Of a stretch of DNA of 38,639 bases, positions 27,501 to 35,487 are shown in pieces. The translations under genes and the position numbers were made by a program. Within the stretch, counting starts at the first letter, position 1; every line of letters starts with the position of its first letter. Under the pieces are notes generated by a model. It did not search any database and was not told the DNA's origin. It worked only from the letters and a program-made list of their open reading frames with translations. The stretch comes from Phycisphaerae bacterium (GTDB taxonomy: Bacteria > Planctomycetota > Phycisphaerae > Sedimentisphaerales > Anaerobacaceae), in assembly GCA_030601745.1 (NCBI GenBank), contig JAUWBI010000029.1, positions 1 through 38,639 on the forward strand. The letters are read 5' to 3'.

Positions 27501-29913
27501 AGGTAACGGGATGCCACCGATTGTTGACATGGGGGCATACGAGGGTCCTGATCAGGGATTTTTGCTGAACACGAAGTCCGTCACGGTTCCGGAGGGACAG
27601 ACAGCAACGTTTACGGTGGCGCTGGCGGTTGACCCTCATGGAACTGTCGAGGCAGCGGTAGCCGTCGAGTCGGGTGACCCCGACATCACGGTTCACTCGG
27701 GCGCATTGCTGACTTTCGATTCGTCCAACTACTCGCAGCCCCAAAGAGTTACAGTTGCGGCGGCCGAGGATGAGGACCGGCTCGAAGATGCTGCGGGCAT
27801 TCGAATCAGCGCAGGCGGTAAGTTTTTTGCTGGGGTGATTGCCTGGGAGATTGAGAACGACGTTGCTGCCGTGCTCTTTGTCGACGCCAATGCAAACGGC
27901 GCAAATGATGGTATGAGTTGGGCCGACGCTTTCAACCAGTTACAGGATGCGATACCGTTGGCGACCGGTGCCCCGCGCGCCGTTGACGAGATTCGGGTAG
28001 CTGAGGGCATTTACAAGCCCGACCAGGGCGGCGGAGTCACACTTGGCGACCGCTCGGCCACGTTCGAACTTATCAGCGGCGTGGCCATTTGCGGTGGCTA
28101 CGCCGGTGCGTCAGATCCCAATGCCAGGGATATCGACGTATATGAAACTATCCTCAGCGGCGACCTCAACGGCGACGACATCGAGGTTGCCGACCCTGAA
28201 GACTTACTGGACGAGCCCACCAGGGGCGAGAATAGCTATCGCGTTGTTACCGGTAGCCGGACCGACCCCAACGCCATCCTCGACGGCTTCACCATCACCG
28301 CTGGTAATGCGAACGAATATTATCCTTCCCCACGTGCGAGCGGCGGTGGGATGCTCAATTACAACGGCAGCCCAACTCTGGCCAACTGCACCTTCAGTGA
28401 GAATGCGGCACGAATCTTCGGCGGCGGGATGTTCAACGACAACGCCAGTCCAACGTTGACCAACTGCACGTTTAGCCGCAATTGCGCTGGGTGTGAGGGC
28501 GGCGCGATGTATAACGACAACAGCAGCTCGACCCTGACCAACTGCACCTTCAGCGGAAACTCGGCTGGTGATAGGGGCGGTGGGATGCACAACGACAACA
28601 GCAGCTTGACAATGACCGACTGCACCTTTAGCGGAAACTCGGCTGGCGACAGGGGCGGAGGGATGCACAACGACAACAGCAGCTTGACAATGACCGACTG
28701 CACGTTTAGCCGGAATTGGGCTGAGCGCGAGGGCGGCGGGATGCACAGTAGCGGTTCCACCCCGACCCTAACCAACTGCATGTTTAGTGCGAACTCGGCT
28801 GGCTGGGACGGCGGCGGAATGGACAATTATGAAAGCAGCCCGATGATTACGAACTGTACGTTCAGCGAAAACTCGGCTGTCGGAAACGACGGTGGTGGAA
28901 TGAACAATTACAGAAGCAGCCCGGTGATTAGCAACTGCACCTTTAGTGGCAACTCGGCTAATGACTGGGGTGGCGCAATGCGCAACGTCTTCTCCAGCAG
29001 CCCGACGATTAGCAACTGCGCCTTCGTTGAGAACTTCGCTAAAGGCGACGGTGGCGGGCTGTTTAACTACTACGAAAGCAGCCCAATGATTACCAACTGC
29101 ACATTTGCTGGGAATTCAGCCCCCAACGGAAGTGCTTTCGCTTGCGATTCTTTCGGGCAGGGGCATTGGAGCAACGTTCGGGTAAGCAACTGTATTCTCT
29201 GGGATGGTGGTGACGAAATATGGAACAATGACAATTCGGCGTTCACGATAACCTACAGCAATATCGAGGGTGGCTGGCCCGGCGAAGGCAATATTGATGC
29301 CGACCCGTGCTTTGTTGAACCAGGATATTGGGACCCTAATGGAACACCTGAAGACCCCAATGATGATTTCTGGGTTGATGGCGATTATCATTTGCTGCCG
29401 GATTCGCCGTGCATAAACGCAGGCGACCCAAATTACGCAGGCGACCCAAATTACGCAGGCGACCCAAATTACGCAGGCGACCCAAATTACGCAGGCGACC
29501 TGAACGGGACAGATTTAGATGGCAAGCGCCGTGTAATTGGCGGCCGAATCGATATGGGAGCTTTCGAGTACAGGCCCTCAACACCGGCCGAGGTGGATAT
29601 TGACCCCGATATCCTTAATCTGACAAGCAAGGGTAATTGGATTACCTCACTTATCTGGCTCCACGAAGATTACAGTGTTGCTGATATTGACCCCAACAGC
29701 GTTTTTCTTGAGGACGAAATTCGAGCTGACTTGTTCCGGGTCAATGAAGAAGGGCAAGTTGCCATAGCTAAGTTCAGCCGCTCAGAGGTTCAGGGTATTC
29801 TCAACCTTGGCTGGGTCAAGCTGACAGTCAGCGGCGAGTTGACGGACGGAACCGTATTTGAGGGCACAGATGTAATTAGAGTGATAGATAAAGGCGGCCG
29901 AAAATCGCCATAG
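24553..29913 (+). CDS. Secreted subtilisin-like (S8) protease with parallel beta-helix repeats
   Basis: A 1786-residue protein. GGAGGAGG precedes ATG 24553. Residues 1-~50 are encoded by an AT-rich repeat but include a hydrophobic stretch (FIFWSFIFVSCFGFRIS) that can serve as a signal sequence. After a propeptide-like region, the S8 catalytic triad is Asp290 (VAVVDSGVDTDHPDL), His325 (DDAHGTACAGLIAA) and Ser514 (GGTSGACAIAAGVAAL). Then come a pectate-lyase-like beta-helix with many NCTFSGNSA turns, a Calx-beta-like segment (KSVTVPEGQTATFTVAL), a second beta-helix array, a GDPNYAG tandem and a C-terminal module beginning EVDIDPDILNLTSKGNWITS that is common in planctomycete surface proteins. 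The helices may bind polysaccharide or protein; the target is unknown. No sorting tail is visible. Confidence 0.9.
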   Translation: MLNPKLEYRNPKQYQNSKFKCSKRSVSNFIFWSFIFVSCFGFRISDLPAVVCPLKTPSQEFYDYIITVGNEELRFVRCPELGYVVKSQEQTTAIEALDETLREFGAGDVRPVRGLGRRGVSVVFSERPADENENTIRMLRARSRIRYAAPLFCARGETAAIIPEIVVRVTAETDAEHLQTVCQTMDLTIKKRLEFTHCEYLIEVLGTDASAVFAAVEQLNQISFIEWAVPNVAFRPRFCGQVIPNDTYFPNQWHLNNTGQAGGTPDTDIDAPEAWEVSTGDPDIVVAVVDSGVDTDHPDLINNIVPGYDFYDDDNSPEPYGDDAHGTACAGLIAAQGNNGLGVTGAAWNCRIMPIRIVDWAEAGLITEADVAAAFRWAAENGADVLSNSWGSSWPLPVVRSAIAAVTAPGGTGRNGKGCVVLTASGNWPSGGPVWYPAKYPEVIAVGATNRNDVVWNYSRCGPELDIVTPSGAAYDWGADFNLWTTDIAGSAGWNKYNCNPNILDYTDQMGGTSGACAIAAGVAALILSVDPNLTNVQVQSILQISAVDLGEPGRDDYYGYGRVDAGAALALAQALPQTLFVDDSAPDDPGPGDPAISDPLENGSAEHPFDAIQEAIDATIPGKTVIVLPGTYTGNGNRDIDFGGKAITLRSTDPNDPNIVAATVIDCNGTEAEPHRGFYFHSGEDGNAVVDGLTIKNGYDRQGGGIYCIGSRPTVNNCTFSGNYGSGIVYNYCGGPILTNCIFSGNSARWGGGICNYYSGTTLTNCTFSENSAKWGGGMYNSWSNDYYGIATLINCVFSGNSAGSDGGGMHNYYSEPVVTNSIFSGNSVASGGKGGGMFNQNSSSTLTNCTFSGNLAGAGGGMYDRSSSATLTNCILWGNMSVGGTGETAQLQTDGEALAVNYCCIQGLTGVLGGTGNIGDEPLFVHAGGTDTLLGTEDDNLRLLPGSPCVDAGDNSAVPPFLLTDLDLEPRFTDDPDTPDTGNGMPPIVDMGAYEGPDQGFLLNTKSVTVPEGQTATFTVALAVDPHGTVEAAVAVESGDPDITVHSGALLTFDSSNYSQPQRVTVAAAEDEDRLEDAAGIRISAGGKFFAGVIAWEIENDVAAVLFVDANANGANDGMSWADAFNQLQDAIPLATGAPRAVDEIRVAEGIYKPDQGGGVTLGDRSATFELISGVAICGGYAGASDPNARDIDVYETILSGDLNGDDIEVADPEDLLDEPTRGENSYRVVTGSRTDPNAILDGFTITAGNANEYYPSPRASGGGMLNYNGSPTLANCTFSENAARIFGGGMFNDNASPTLTNCTFSRNCAGCEGGAMYNDNSSSTLTNCTFSGNSAGDRGGGMHNDNSSLTMTDCTFSGNSAGDRGGGMHNDNSSLTMTDCTFSRNWAEREGGGMHSSGSTPTLTNCMFSANSAGWDGGGMDNYESSPMITNCTFSENSAVGNDGGGMNNYRSSPVISNCTFSGNSANDWGGAMRNVFSSSPTISNCAFVENFAKGDGGGLFNYYESSPMITNCTFAGNSAPNGSAFACDSFGQGHWSNVRVSNCILWDGGDEIWNNDNSAFTITYSNIEGGWPGEGNIDADPCFVEPGYWDPNGTPEDPNDDFWVDGDYHLLPDSPCINAGDPNYAGDPNYAGDPNYAGDPNYAGDLNGTDLDGKRRVIGGRIDMGAFEYRPSTPAEVDIDPDILNLTSKGNWITSLIWLHEDYSVADIDPNSVFLEDEIRADLFRVNEEGQVAIAKFSRSEVQGILNLGWVKLTVSGELTDGTVFEGTDVIRVIDKGGRKSP
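24556..24702 (+). repeat. AT-rich inverted repeat forming the protease N-terminus
   Basis: The left half AAATCCGAAGCTCGAATATC and on, and the right half ending TTCGAATTTCGGATTT, are largely reverse complements (the AAATCCGAA...TTCGAA words recur on both strands). Base composition differs sharply from the rest of the gene. Confidence 0.65.
29425..29496 (+). repeat. Four perfect 18-bp tandem repeats in the protease gene
   Basis: The unit GACCCAAATTACGCAGGC occurs four times without mismatch, coding DPNYAG four times. A loss or gain of units keeps the frame. Confidence 0.95.
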
Positions 29914-30445
29914 CAGCACCAAAACCGTCATTCCGAGCGGAGCCGAAGGCGGAGTCGGGGAATCTGATAAAATACTCAAACTGACCGTTTTTTGTTGTCA
30001 TTCTGAGCCGAAGGCGAAGCATCCGGCCTTAATAGCAGAAAATGGCATTTCATCGTGGGCCAGATTCTTCGCTTCACTTCGTTGTGCTCAGAATGACAAA
30101 CTACTACCTGTGGCAGAGCTATACGTACTTGTAAATAAAAGAATTACGACTATTGATGCCATCGAATCGGTCAGTTTGAGTAAAATAGCTTTTTCAACGG
30201 CCCCCTCGGTACAGTTTACCCTGAGCGAAGTCGAACGGGCTCAATGGCTGGCCGGTGCATATTTGGTTTGAAACTAATCAAAAGTCGGCAGCATTTATTT
30301 ATTCATTTGGCTAAAATTTTTACTTGCCTCGTTGGAGATTTTTTGGTATTAGGAATTTTGTGTGCAAAATTAGCTGGCTCTAACAGGGTTTACGAAGATT
30401 CGTACAGCACGGCAAAATAGGAAGCATTCAGAATGGAGGCGAGAA
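29914..30445. repeat. Intergenic region with nested inverted repeats
   Basis: No gene. TTGTCATTCTGAGC at 29995-30008 pairs with GCTCAGAATGACAA at 30086-30099; outside it ACTCAAACTGACCG (29974-29987) pairs with CGGTCAGTTTGAGT (30168-30181). A further GTCATTCCGAGC begins at 29928, and CCCTGAGCGAAGTCGAACGG near 30219-30238 is another dispersed-repeat word. The promoter of the TPR gene is presumably in 30250-30440. Confidence 0.7.
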
Positions 30446-31189
30446 ATGAGCGGCAAACAAAAATATTTTCAGTGCACAAGCTGGCCCCGCCGTTTTGCTT
30501 CGCAAAATCGAAGTAGCGGGGCTTATGCTCTTTTGCTCTTATGTTCTTCTACTCTTCTCTTACTTGGCGGCTGTAACTCATTTGGTAGAGCCGGAAGACC
30601 GAAACCTGATGAGGTTGCAAGGACGCCGGCTGAAGAGAAAAAGGCCAAGTTACTCAAGCAGCTCGACCGCAAATTTGAAAATCCCGATGCCCATTTTGAG
30701 CTGGGCCAGTTGTATCAGGCTGACGGACTGTGGGCTCGGGCAGAGTATCGTTACAATAATGTTTTGAGCTTCGACCCTGTTCACAGAAGAGCCCAGGCGG
30801 CAAGGGTAAAGGTGCTGCTGGCTGGCGGCGATACAGCCAAGGCCGAACTTTTAGCCGGTGAGTATATGACTCAGGCTTCCAATTCAGCAGAAAAGTCGCT
30901 TCGCCTTGCACTGGCGTTTCAGGAACAGGAGCTTGATGAGTATGCGTTGGCTTGTTATCAGCAGGCGCTTCGGTTGGCGCCGAATTCGGCCAAGATTAAC
31001 AGGCAGATCGGCTACTATTATTTGAGCAAGAACGATGACGTCCGTGCAAAGGACTATTTGGTCCGCAGTTTCCAGCTTGATTCAAACCAGCCGGAGGTGG
31101 CCGGTGAATTGGGCCGACTCGGTGTGGTTGTAAGAAGACCGCGAAAGACCGAGAAGCGCACGAAGAAGCTGGACAAAATTGTGGAATAG
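30446..31189 (+). CDS. TPR-repeat lipoprotein
   Basis: A 247-residue protein. GGAGG lies six bases before ATG. A hydrophobic stretch ends in the lipobox LLGGC (Cys43), so the mature protein should be membrane-anchored in the periplasm. At least four tetratricopeptide repeats follow (NPDAHFELGQLYQADGLWAR, AEYRYNNVLSFDP, EYALACYQQALRLAPNSAKI, then DVRAKDYLVRSFQLDSNQPE), a protein-binding scaffold. The C-terminus is Lys/Arg-rich. The signal region is unusually long: residues about 13-24 (SWPRRFASQNRS) are encoded by a palindrome with GCCCCGC/GCGGGGC outer arms. It ends in a good terminator, so it is probably monocistronic. The partner is unknown; PilF/Tfp-type assembly proteins have similar architecture, but I cannot assign it. 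Confidence 0.8.
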   Translation: MSGKQKYFQCTSWPRRFASQNRSSGAYALLLLCSSTLLLLGGCNSFGRAGRPKPDEVARTPAEEKKAKLLKQLDRKFENPDAHFELGQLYQADGLWARAEYRYNNVLSFDPVHRRAQAARVKVLLAGGDTAKAELLAGEYMTQASNSAEKSLRLALAFQEQELDEYALACYQQALRLAPNSAKINRQIGYYYLSKNDDVRAKDYLVRSFQLDSNQPEVAGELGRLGVVVRRPRKTEKRTKKLDKIVE

Positions 31190-31283
31190 TCCGACAAATA
31201 AAACTAAAAATGAAAGACGCAAAGCAGCGAAACAAAAATTGGTTTTAACTCAACAGTTTTCGCTTTTAGTTTTTGATTTTTTC

Positions 31284-31319
31284 GCCCCGTGGTGAACGGA
31301 TGCGCTGCGGGGCTTTTTT
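31284..31319 (+). terminator. Rho-independent terminator after the TPR lipoprotein gene
   Basis: GCCCCG (31284-31289) pairs with CGGGGC (31308-31313), followed directly by TTTTTT (31314-31319). It lies 95 bases past the stop. Confidence 0.8.
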
Positions 31320-31375
31320 CAATTTCCAATAGCCAATCGGAAAAAACATTAAAAATAATCAATAGAAAATAATCA

Positions 31376-33088
31376 ATGCCAAAGCTGGGATTGCACATTG
31401 CGGATGTTTTTGTGTTGGGGTTGTATCTTATCGGGATCACCATTATTGGTGTTTGGGCCGCGAGAAGAATAAAAAACGTCGCCGATTTCTTTATGCCTCG
31501 CAGATTCGGCAAGGTGATGATGATAATGCACGCTTTCGGAACCGGCACCCATTCCGACCAGGCGGTCAGCGTCGCTTCAAAGAGCTTCACAAACGGCCTC
31601 TCCGGTATATGGTATCAGTGGCTGTGGTTGTTCGCAACCCCGTTCTACTGGCTGATTGCACCGGTAATGAGACGTTTCAGGGCTATAACAACTGCGGATG
31701 TCTTCGAGGCGAGATTCAGCCCCAGCGTTGGGATGCTCTTTGCCGTCGTGGGGATGTTGAACCTTGCGATTAATATTGGCATAATGCTCAAGGGCTCCGG
31801 TGCGGTTGTCCAGGCAAGTACGGGCGGTCTTGTTTCTTCCAATATCGCTATCGCCGTGATGACTGTAATGTTTGTCGTATACGGAATGGCCGGCGGGCTG
31901 GGCGCGGCCATCATCACCGACTTCATCCAGGGGGTTCTAACCATTATATTCTCTTTTCTGCTGCTGCCTTTCATTCTCAATGCAGTTGGCGGACTTGATG
32001 GAATACGTGCAGCAATACCAAATCCGGACGAGATGTTTTCCCTCGTAGCCCCCGGTGAGATTGGTTTTTTCTACGTCGTCGTGATTGCCTTCAACGGGCT
32101 GGTTGGAATTGTCACTCAACCGCACACTATGGGCAACTGTGCCGCCGGCAAAACTGAGACGGAAGGCCGGGTCGGCTGGATGTTTGGAAATTTCATTAAG
32201 CGATTCTGCACGATAGCCTGGTGTCTGACGGGACTTGCAGCTGTTGTCTATTTCACCGGCCGCGAAGTTGAGCCGGACCATATCTTTGGGTTGGTGGCAG
32301 CAGACTTTCTGCCCAAGATATTGCCCGGCGTCCTCGGTCTTTTCCTCGCAGCCCTTTTGGCTTCTGTGATGAGCTCCTGCGACTCATTTATGATAGCATC
32401 ATCAGGCTTGTTCACGGAAAATATCTACAAACGTTTAACACCTGATAAAACTCAAAAGCATTACGTTTTTGTTGCACGCGTTACTGCCTTGGCTATAGTT
32501 GCCGGCGGGGTGGCTTTTGCTTATCGGCTGCCTAATGTTGTGAAAGGCCTTGAGATATTCTGGAAGATTTCGCCGATGATGGGTATAGCGTTCTGGCTGG
32601 GGCTTTTCTGGAGGCGCACCACGGTAGCCGGCGCCTGGGCCGCAACGCTGACGGCATTTGGCTTCTGGTGGCTTACCGAGCAGGGTTTCTTCATCTCGTG
32701 GCTGGGGGGCCTTCCAGTGGCCGAGTCGCTGCGGTTTGTTTTCGTTAAGAACGGTACGCCGGAGATTTACCTGCCCTGGCAGATGGTTTTCTACCTGACC
32801 GCAGGATTGATTGCCGGAATCGTCGTGAGTTTGTTCACCAGGCCGGTCGATAAGGAAAAGCTGGACAATTTCTATGCACTGGTGCGAACCCCTGTTAAGC
32901 CGGGCGAGCAGGTATCCGCCCCTTGCACTCTGCCGGCCGATGCCGTTGTTCCTGAAAAGCGAAACATTTTTCCAAACACCAATCTCGAAATATCTATTCC
33001 GTCACTTACCTCGGTGCTCGGGTTCCTGGCTGGCTGGGGATGCGTCGCCGCGATTATTTACTCGGTTTATCTGATAGCAAAGGTGTAA
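31376..33088 (+). CDS. Sodium:solute symporter family transporter
   Basis: A 570-residue polytopic inner-membrane protein of the SSS family (as PutP, SGLT). TM1 (IADVFVLGLYLIGITIIGVW) begins near the N-terminus, and FFMPRRFGKVMMIMHAFGTG is the usual loop into TM2. About 13 hydrophobic helices can be counted, with DFIQGVLTIIFSFLLL, SVMSSCDSFMIASSGLFTENIYKRL (the family's conserved sodium-site helix) and GIAFWLGLFWRRTT. The substrate cannot be read; a sugar, sugar acid or amino acid is likely, and the following DUF1080 and UxaE genes hint at sugar acids. The start codon has no ribosome site and lies in an AATAATCAATG repeat, so initiation is uncertain. Confidence 0.9.
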   Translation: MPKLGLHIADVFVLGLYLIGITIIGVWAARRIKNVADFFMPRRFGKVMMIMHAFGTGTHSDQAVSVASKSFTNGLSGIWYQWLWLFATPFYWLIAPVMRRFRAITTADVFEARFSPSVGMLFAVVGMLNLAINIGIMLKGSGAVVQASTGGLVSSNIAIAVMTVMFVVYGMAGGLGAAIITDFIQGVLTIIFSFLLLPFILNAVGGLDGIRAAIPNPDEMFSLVAPGEIGFFYVVVIAFNGLVGIVTQPHTMGNCAAGKTETEGRVGWMFGNFIKRFCTIAWCLTGLAAVVYFTGREVEPDHIFGLVAADFLPKILPGVLGLFLAALLASVMSSCDSFMIASSGLFTENIYKRLTPDKTQKHYVFVARVTALAIVAGGVAFAYRLPNVVKGLEIFWKISPMMGIAFWLGLFWRRTTVAGAWAATLTAFGFWWLTEQGFFISWLGGLPVAESLRFVFVKNGTPEIYLPWQMVFYLTAGLIAGIVVSLFTRPVDKEKLDNFYALVRTPVKPGEQVSAPCTLPADAVVPEKRNIFPNTNLEISIPSLTSVLGFLAGWGCVAAIIYSVYLIAKV

Positions 33089-33183
33089 TATATTGGGTAT
33101 AATGATTGCAGTTTTTTTACCTCGTATTAGCAGTCGCCACGGTGCCCAGCCAGGGTTGTGTAGCAAGGCAAAAGGAGAAAATT

Positions 33184-33834
33184 ATGTTGCGCAAATTCCT
33201 CACTATTGTATGTATGGTAATATTGACCTTATCAGCCGGTTGTCGGCAGGCCGTTGAAGATACCGAAACAGGTGCGGACCGGACCAGGGCCGGATTCTTG
33301 CCAATCTTCAATGGCAGGGACCTGACCGGCTGGGAGGCGGTCGGCAATGCCAGATGGGCCGTCGAAGGCGGCGCCCTTGTGGGGACGCAGGGCGATGACA
33401 ATGCCCCCGGCGACCTGTTCACGAAAACGACGTACAGCGATTTTCTGTTGACTGTAACTTACCGGGTCGAGTGGCCCTGCAACACCGGTGTCTGGTTCCG
33501 CTACCAGTCGGCGGCGAAGGCGTACCAGGCCGACATCCTCGAATACAAGGACCCTGAGTGCTATTCGGGCACGCTATACTGCCCCGGCAAGATGTTCCTT
33601 GCAATGAATACGGACAAGACGCTCGTGGACCGTGACGGCTGGAACACGATGCGGGTTCGGGCCGAGGCCGACCACATTCAGATATGGCTTAACGGCCGCC
33701 AGGTCGCCGACGTGCACGACGACACCAGTGATTCAGGCCGAATCGGCTTTCAGGTCCACCCCGGAGCGGAGTTCGGCCCGATGAAAATCATCGTCCGTGA
33801 GCTATTACTCAAACCGCTAAGAGACGGCAATTAA
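33184..33834 (+). CDS. DUF1080 (3-keto-disaccharide hydrolase-type) lipoprotein
   Basis: A 216-residue protein. AGGAG lies six bases before ATG 33184. Signal peptide MLRKFLTIVCMVILTLSAGC gives a clean lipobox with Cys20. The DUF1080 fold is a concanavalin-like jelly roll: FLPIFNGRDLTGWEAVGNARWAVEGGALVG, then GDLFTKTTYSDFLLTVTYRV, TGVWFRYQ, DGWNTMRVRAEADHIQIWLNGRQVADV and SGRIGFQVHPGAEFGPMKIIVREL. Members of the family act on 3-keto-glycosides or bind sugars. Mature protein would sit in the periplasm or outer envelope. It lies 95 bases after the symporter on the same strand, with possible co-transcription. Confidence 0.9.
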   Translation: MLRKFLTIVCMVILTLSAGCRQAVEDTETGADRTRAGFLPIFNGRDLTGWEAVGNARWAVEGGALVGTQGDDNAPGDLFTKTTYSDFLLTVTYRVEWPCNTGVWFRYQSAAKAYQADILEYKDPECYSGTLYCPGKMFLAMNTDKTLVDRDGWNTMRVRAEADHIQIWLNGRQVADVHDDTSDSGRIGFQVHPGAEFGPMKIIVRELLLKPLRDGN

Positions 33835-33883
33835 GATTATTGCTGCTCGGCTTGTGCGCGGTAGTAGTGAAACTTGAGGGAGT

Positions 33884-33965
33884 GTCATTGCGAGGCCATA
33901 GAATATGGCCGTGGCAATCTCATGGTATCGAACGATAGAGATTGCTTCGCTTCGCTCGCAATGAC
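33884..33965. repeat. GTCATTGCGAG-type inverted repeat element
   Basis: Outer arms GTCATTGCGAG (33884-33894) and CTCGCAATGAC (33955-33965) are perfect; inner arms GCAATCTC (33914-33921) and GAGATTGC (33938-33945). 82 bp in all, located between the DUF1080 gene and uxaE. Related to the GTCATTCTGAGC pair at 29995-30099. Confidence 0.85.
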
Positions 33966-33990
33966 AACCAATGCAAGGGAAAACTAACGT

Positions 33991-35250
33991 ATGATTCTGG
34001 AAAAATTTTCGTTTGGAATTGGTGACAGGTTCTGCCGGCAGGGAAAGGCCCAGCTTGCTGCTGTGATGAAGGCAAAACAGCAGGGTGTCAGTATTACGCC
34101 TGTCTGGAACAAGTCGGCCAGGGAGCATAGTATTATAGGCACGAGGCCGTCGGACACACGCAAAGAGGCCGACGATGCTGTGGCGGCCTGTGTGTGGGAT
34201 GGCCCCTATTTTGTCGATGCGGACCATATCGGGTTGGACAACGTTGATGAGTTCATCGAATCCAGCGATTTTTTCACGCTTGATGTTGCCGATTTCATCG
34301 GTGAGCCGGCGGACAAAAGTGATGTGAATTCTTTTGTCCAGAAACACAAGAAGTTCATCGGCTCGCTGACGATTGACGGCGTGGATGAGACTTTTGACAT
34401 TACCGAAAAGCGGCTCAGGACAATAGCAGATAAGTTTCTGTTGGCAGTTAAGCAGGCCGGTAAAATCTACCGGCATATTGAGGCGGCCGAGGGTGTCGAC
34501 AATTTCATTACCGAGGTTTCGATGGACGAGACTCTATTGCCGCAGACGCCGGTCGAAATGTTTTTTATTCTCGCCGCCATTGCTGACGAGGGCATCCCGG
34601 CCCAGACGATTGCGCCGAAATTCACAGGACGTTTCAATAAGGGTGTGGACTATGTCGGCGATGTAACTTTGTTCGCGAAAGAGTTTGAAGGTGACCTCGC
34701 AGTGGTCGCTTTTGCGATCAAAGAATTTGGCTTGCCTGAGAACCTCAAACTGAGCGTACACTCCGGCAGCGATAAGTTCTCAATTTATGGGCCGATAGCA
34801 GGGGCACTGAAGAAATTTGATGCTGGACTGCATCTTAAGACTGCAGGCACGACCTGGCTGGAAGAGCTCATCGGCCTGGCAATGGCCGGCGGTGACGGAC
34901 TTGCCATTGCCAGGGAAGTGTATGCGAAGGCAGTATCGCGAATCGATGAGCTTTGCGCCCCATACGCCACGGTGGTTGATATCAACAGGGAGCAACTGCC
35001 CGCACCCAAAATCGTTGAGCGATGGGACGAGGAGGCGTTTGCCTCGGCACTGCGACATGACCAATCGTGTGAGAGATACAATCCCAACTTTCGGCAGCTT
35101 CTGCACTTAGCATACAAGATTGCCGCTGAAATGGGGCCGCGCTATTTGAATGCGCTGGCTAAATATGAGGACATAATCGCCCGGAACGTGACGGACAATA
35201 TCTACGAACGGCATATAAAACCTATCCTTATGAGGCTGGACAAGTCATAA
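33991..35250 (+). CDS. uxaE: Tagaturonate epimerase family protein
   Basis: A 419-residue protein resembling the UxaE family, metal-dependent C4-epimerases that interconvert tagaturonate and fructuronate in hexuronate breakdown. Recognised segments are EKFSFGIGDRFCRQGKAQLAAVMKA, then VWNKSAREHSIIGTRPSDTR, FVDADHIGLDNVDEFIES, SDFFTLDVADFIG, TPVEMFFILAAIADEGIPAQ, IAPKFTGRFNKGVDYVGD, LSVHSGSDKFSIYGPI and KTAGTTWLEELIGLA. His, Asp and Glu in DADHIGL and VHSGSDKF are likely metal or substrate ligands. The cytoplasmic role agrees with the symporter and DUF1080 genes upstream. Ribosome site weak (AAGGGA about 10 bases upstream). Family call firm; the precise substrate is not provable here. Confidence 0.85.
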   Translation: MILEKFSFGIGDRFCRQGKAQLAAVMKAKQQGVSITPVWNKSAREHSIIGTRPSDTRKEADDAVAACVWDGPYFVDADHIGLDNVDEFIESSDFFTLDVADFIGEPADKSDVNSFVQKHKKFIGSLTIDGVDETFDITEKRLRTIADKFLLAVKQAGKIYRHIEAAEGVDNFITEVSMDETLLPQTPVEMFFILAAIADEGIPAQTIAPKFTGRFNKGVDYVGDVTLFAKEFEGDLAVVAFAIKEFGLPENLKLSVHSGSDKFSIYGPIAGALKKFDAGLHLKTAGTTWLEELIGLAMAGGDGLAIAREVYAKAVSRIDELCAPYATVVDINREQLPAPKIVERWDEEAFASALRHDQSCERYNPNFRQLLHLAYKIAAEMGPRYLNALAKYEDIIARNVTDNIYERHIKPILMRLDKS

Positions 35251-35429
35251 GTGCAGAAGTGCACAGGTCGCAGTTTGTTTTGTAGTATTACTGCGGTCTT
35301 TCAGAAAACGCAATTGTGCAGAAAAGGGCCAAATCTGGCCGATATAAACTCGTGAGATGTAGCGCTGGCTGTGTGCGCACAGTCAGTATCGGTTTTTTAT
35401 CGGACTTGGCAGGGAAGTAGTGGCGTGAG

Positions 35430-35481
35430 CCCCGTTAGGAATCGTTAGATTTGCTTCTAACAGGTGAATTATAGAACGGGG
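35430..35481. repeat. Degenerate palindromic element C upstream of ftsK
   Basis: It begins CCCCGTTAGGAATCGTTAGA (35430-35449), continues through CTTCTAACAGG, and ends GAACGGGG (35474-35481). The arms match elements A and B with several substitutions. Its end, GGGGA, doubles as the ribosome site of ftsK. Confidence 0.6.
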
Positions 35482-35487
35482 AATAAT

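Noticed and set aside
28204-28826. Repetitive antisense frames in the beta-helix part of the protease
   Set aside because: They simply mirror the repeated NCTFSGNSA codons on the other strand.
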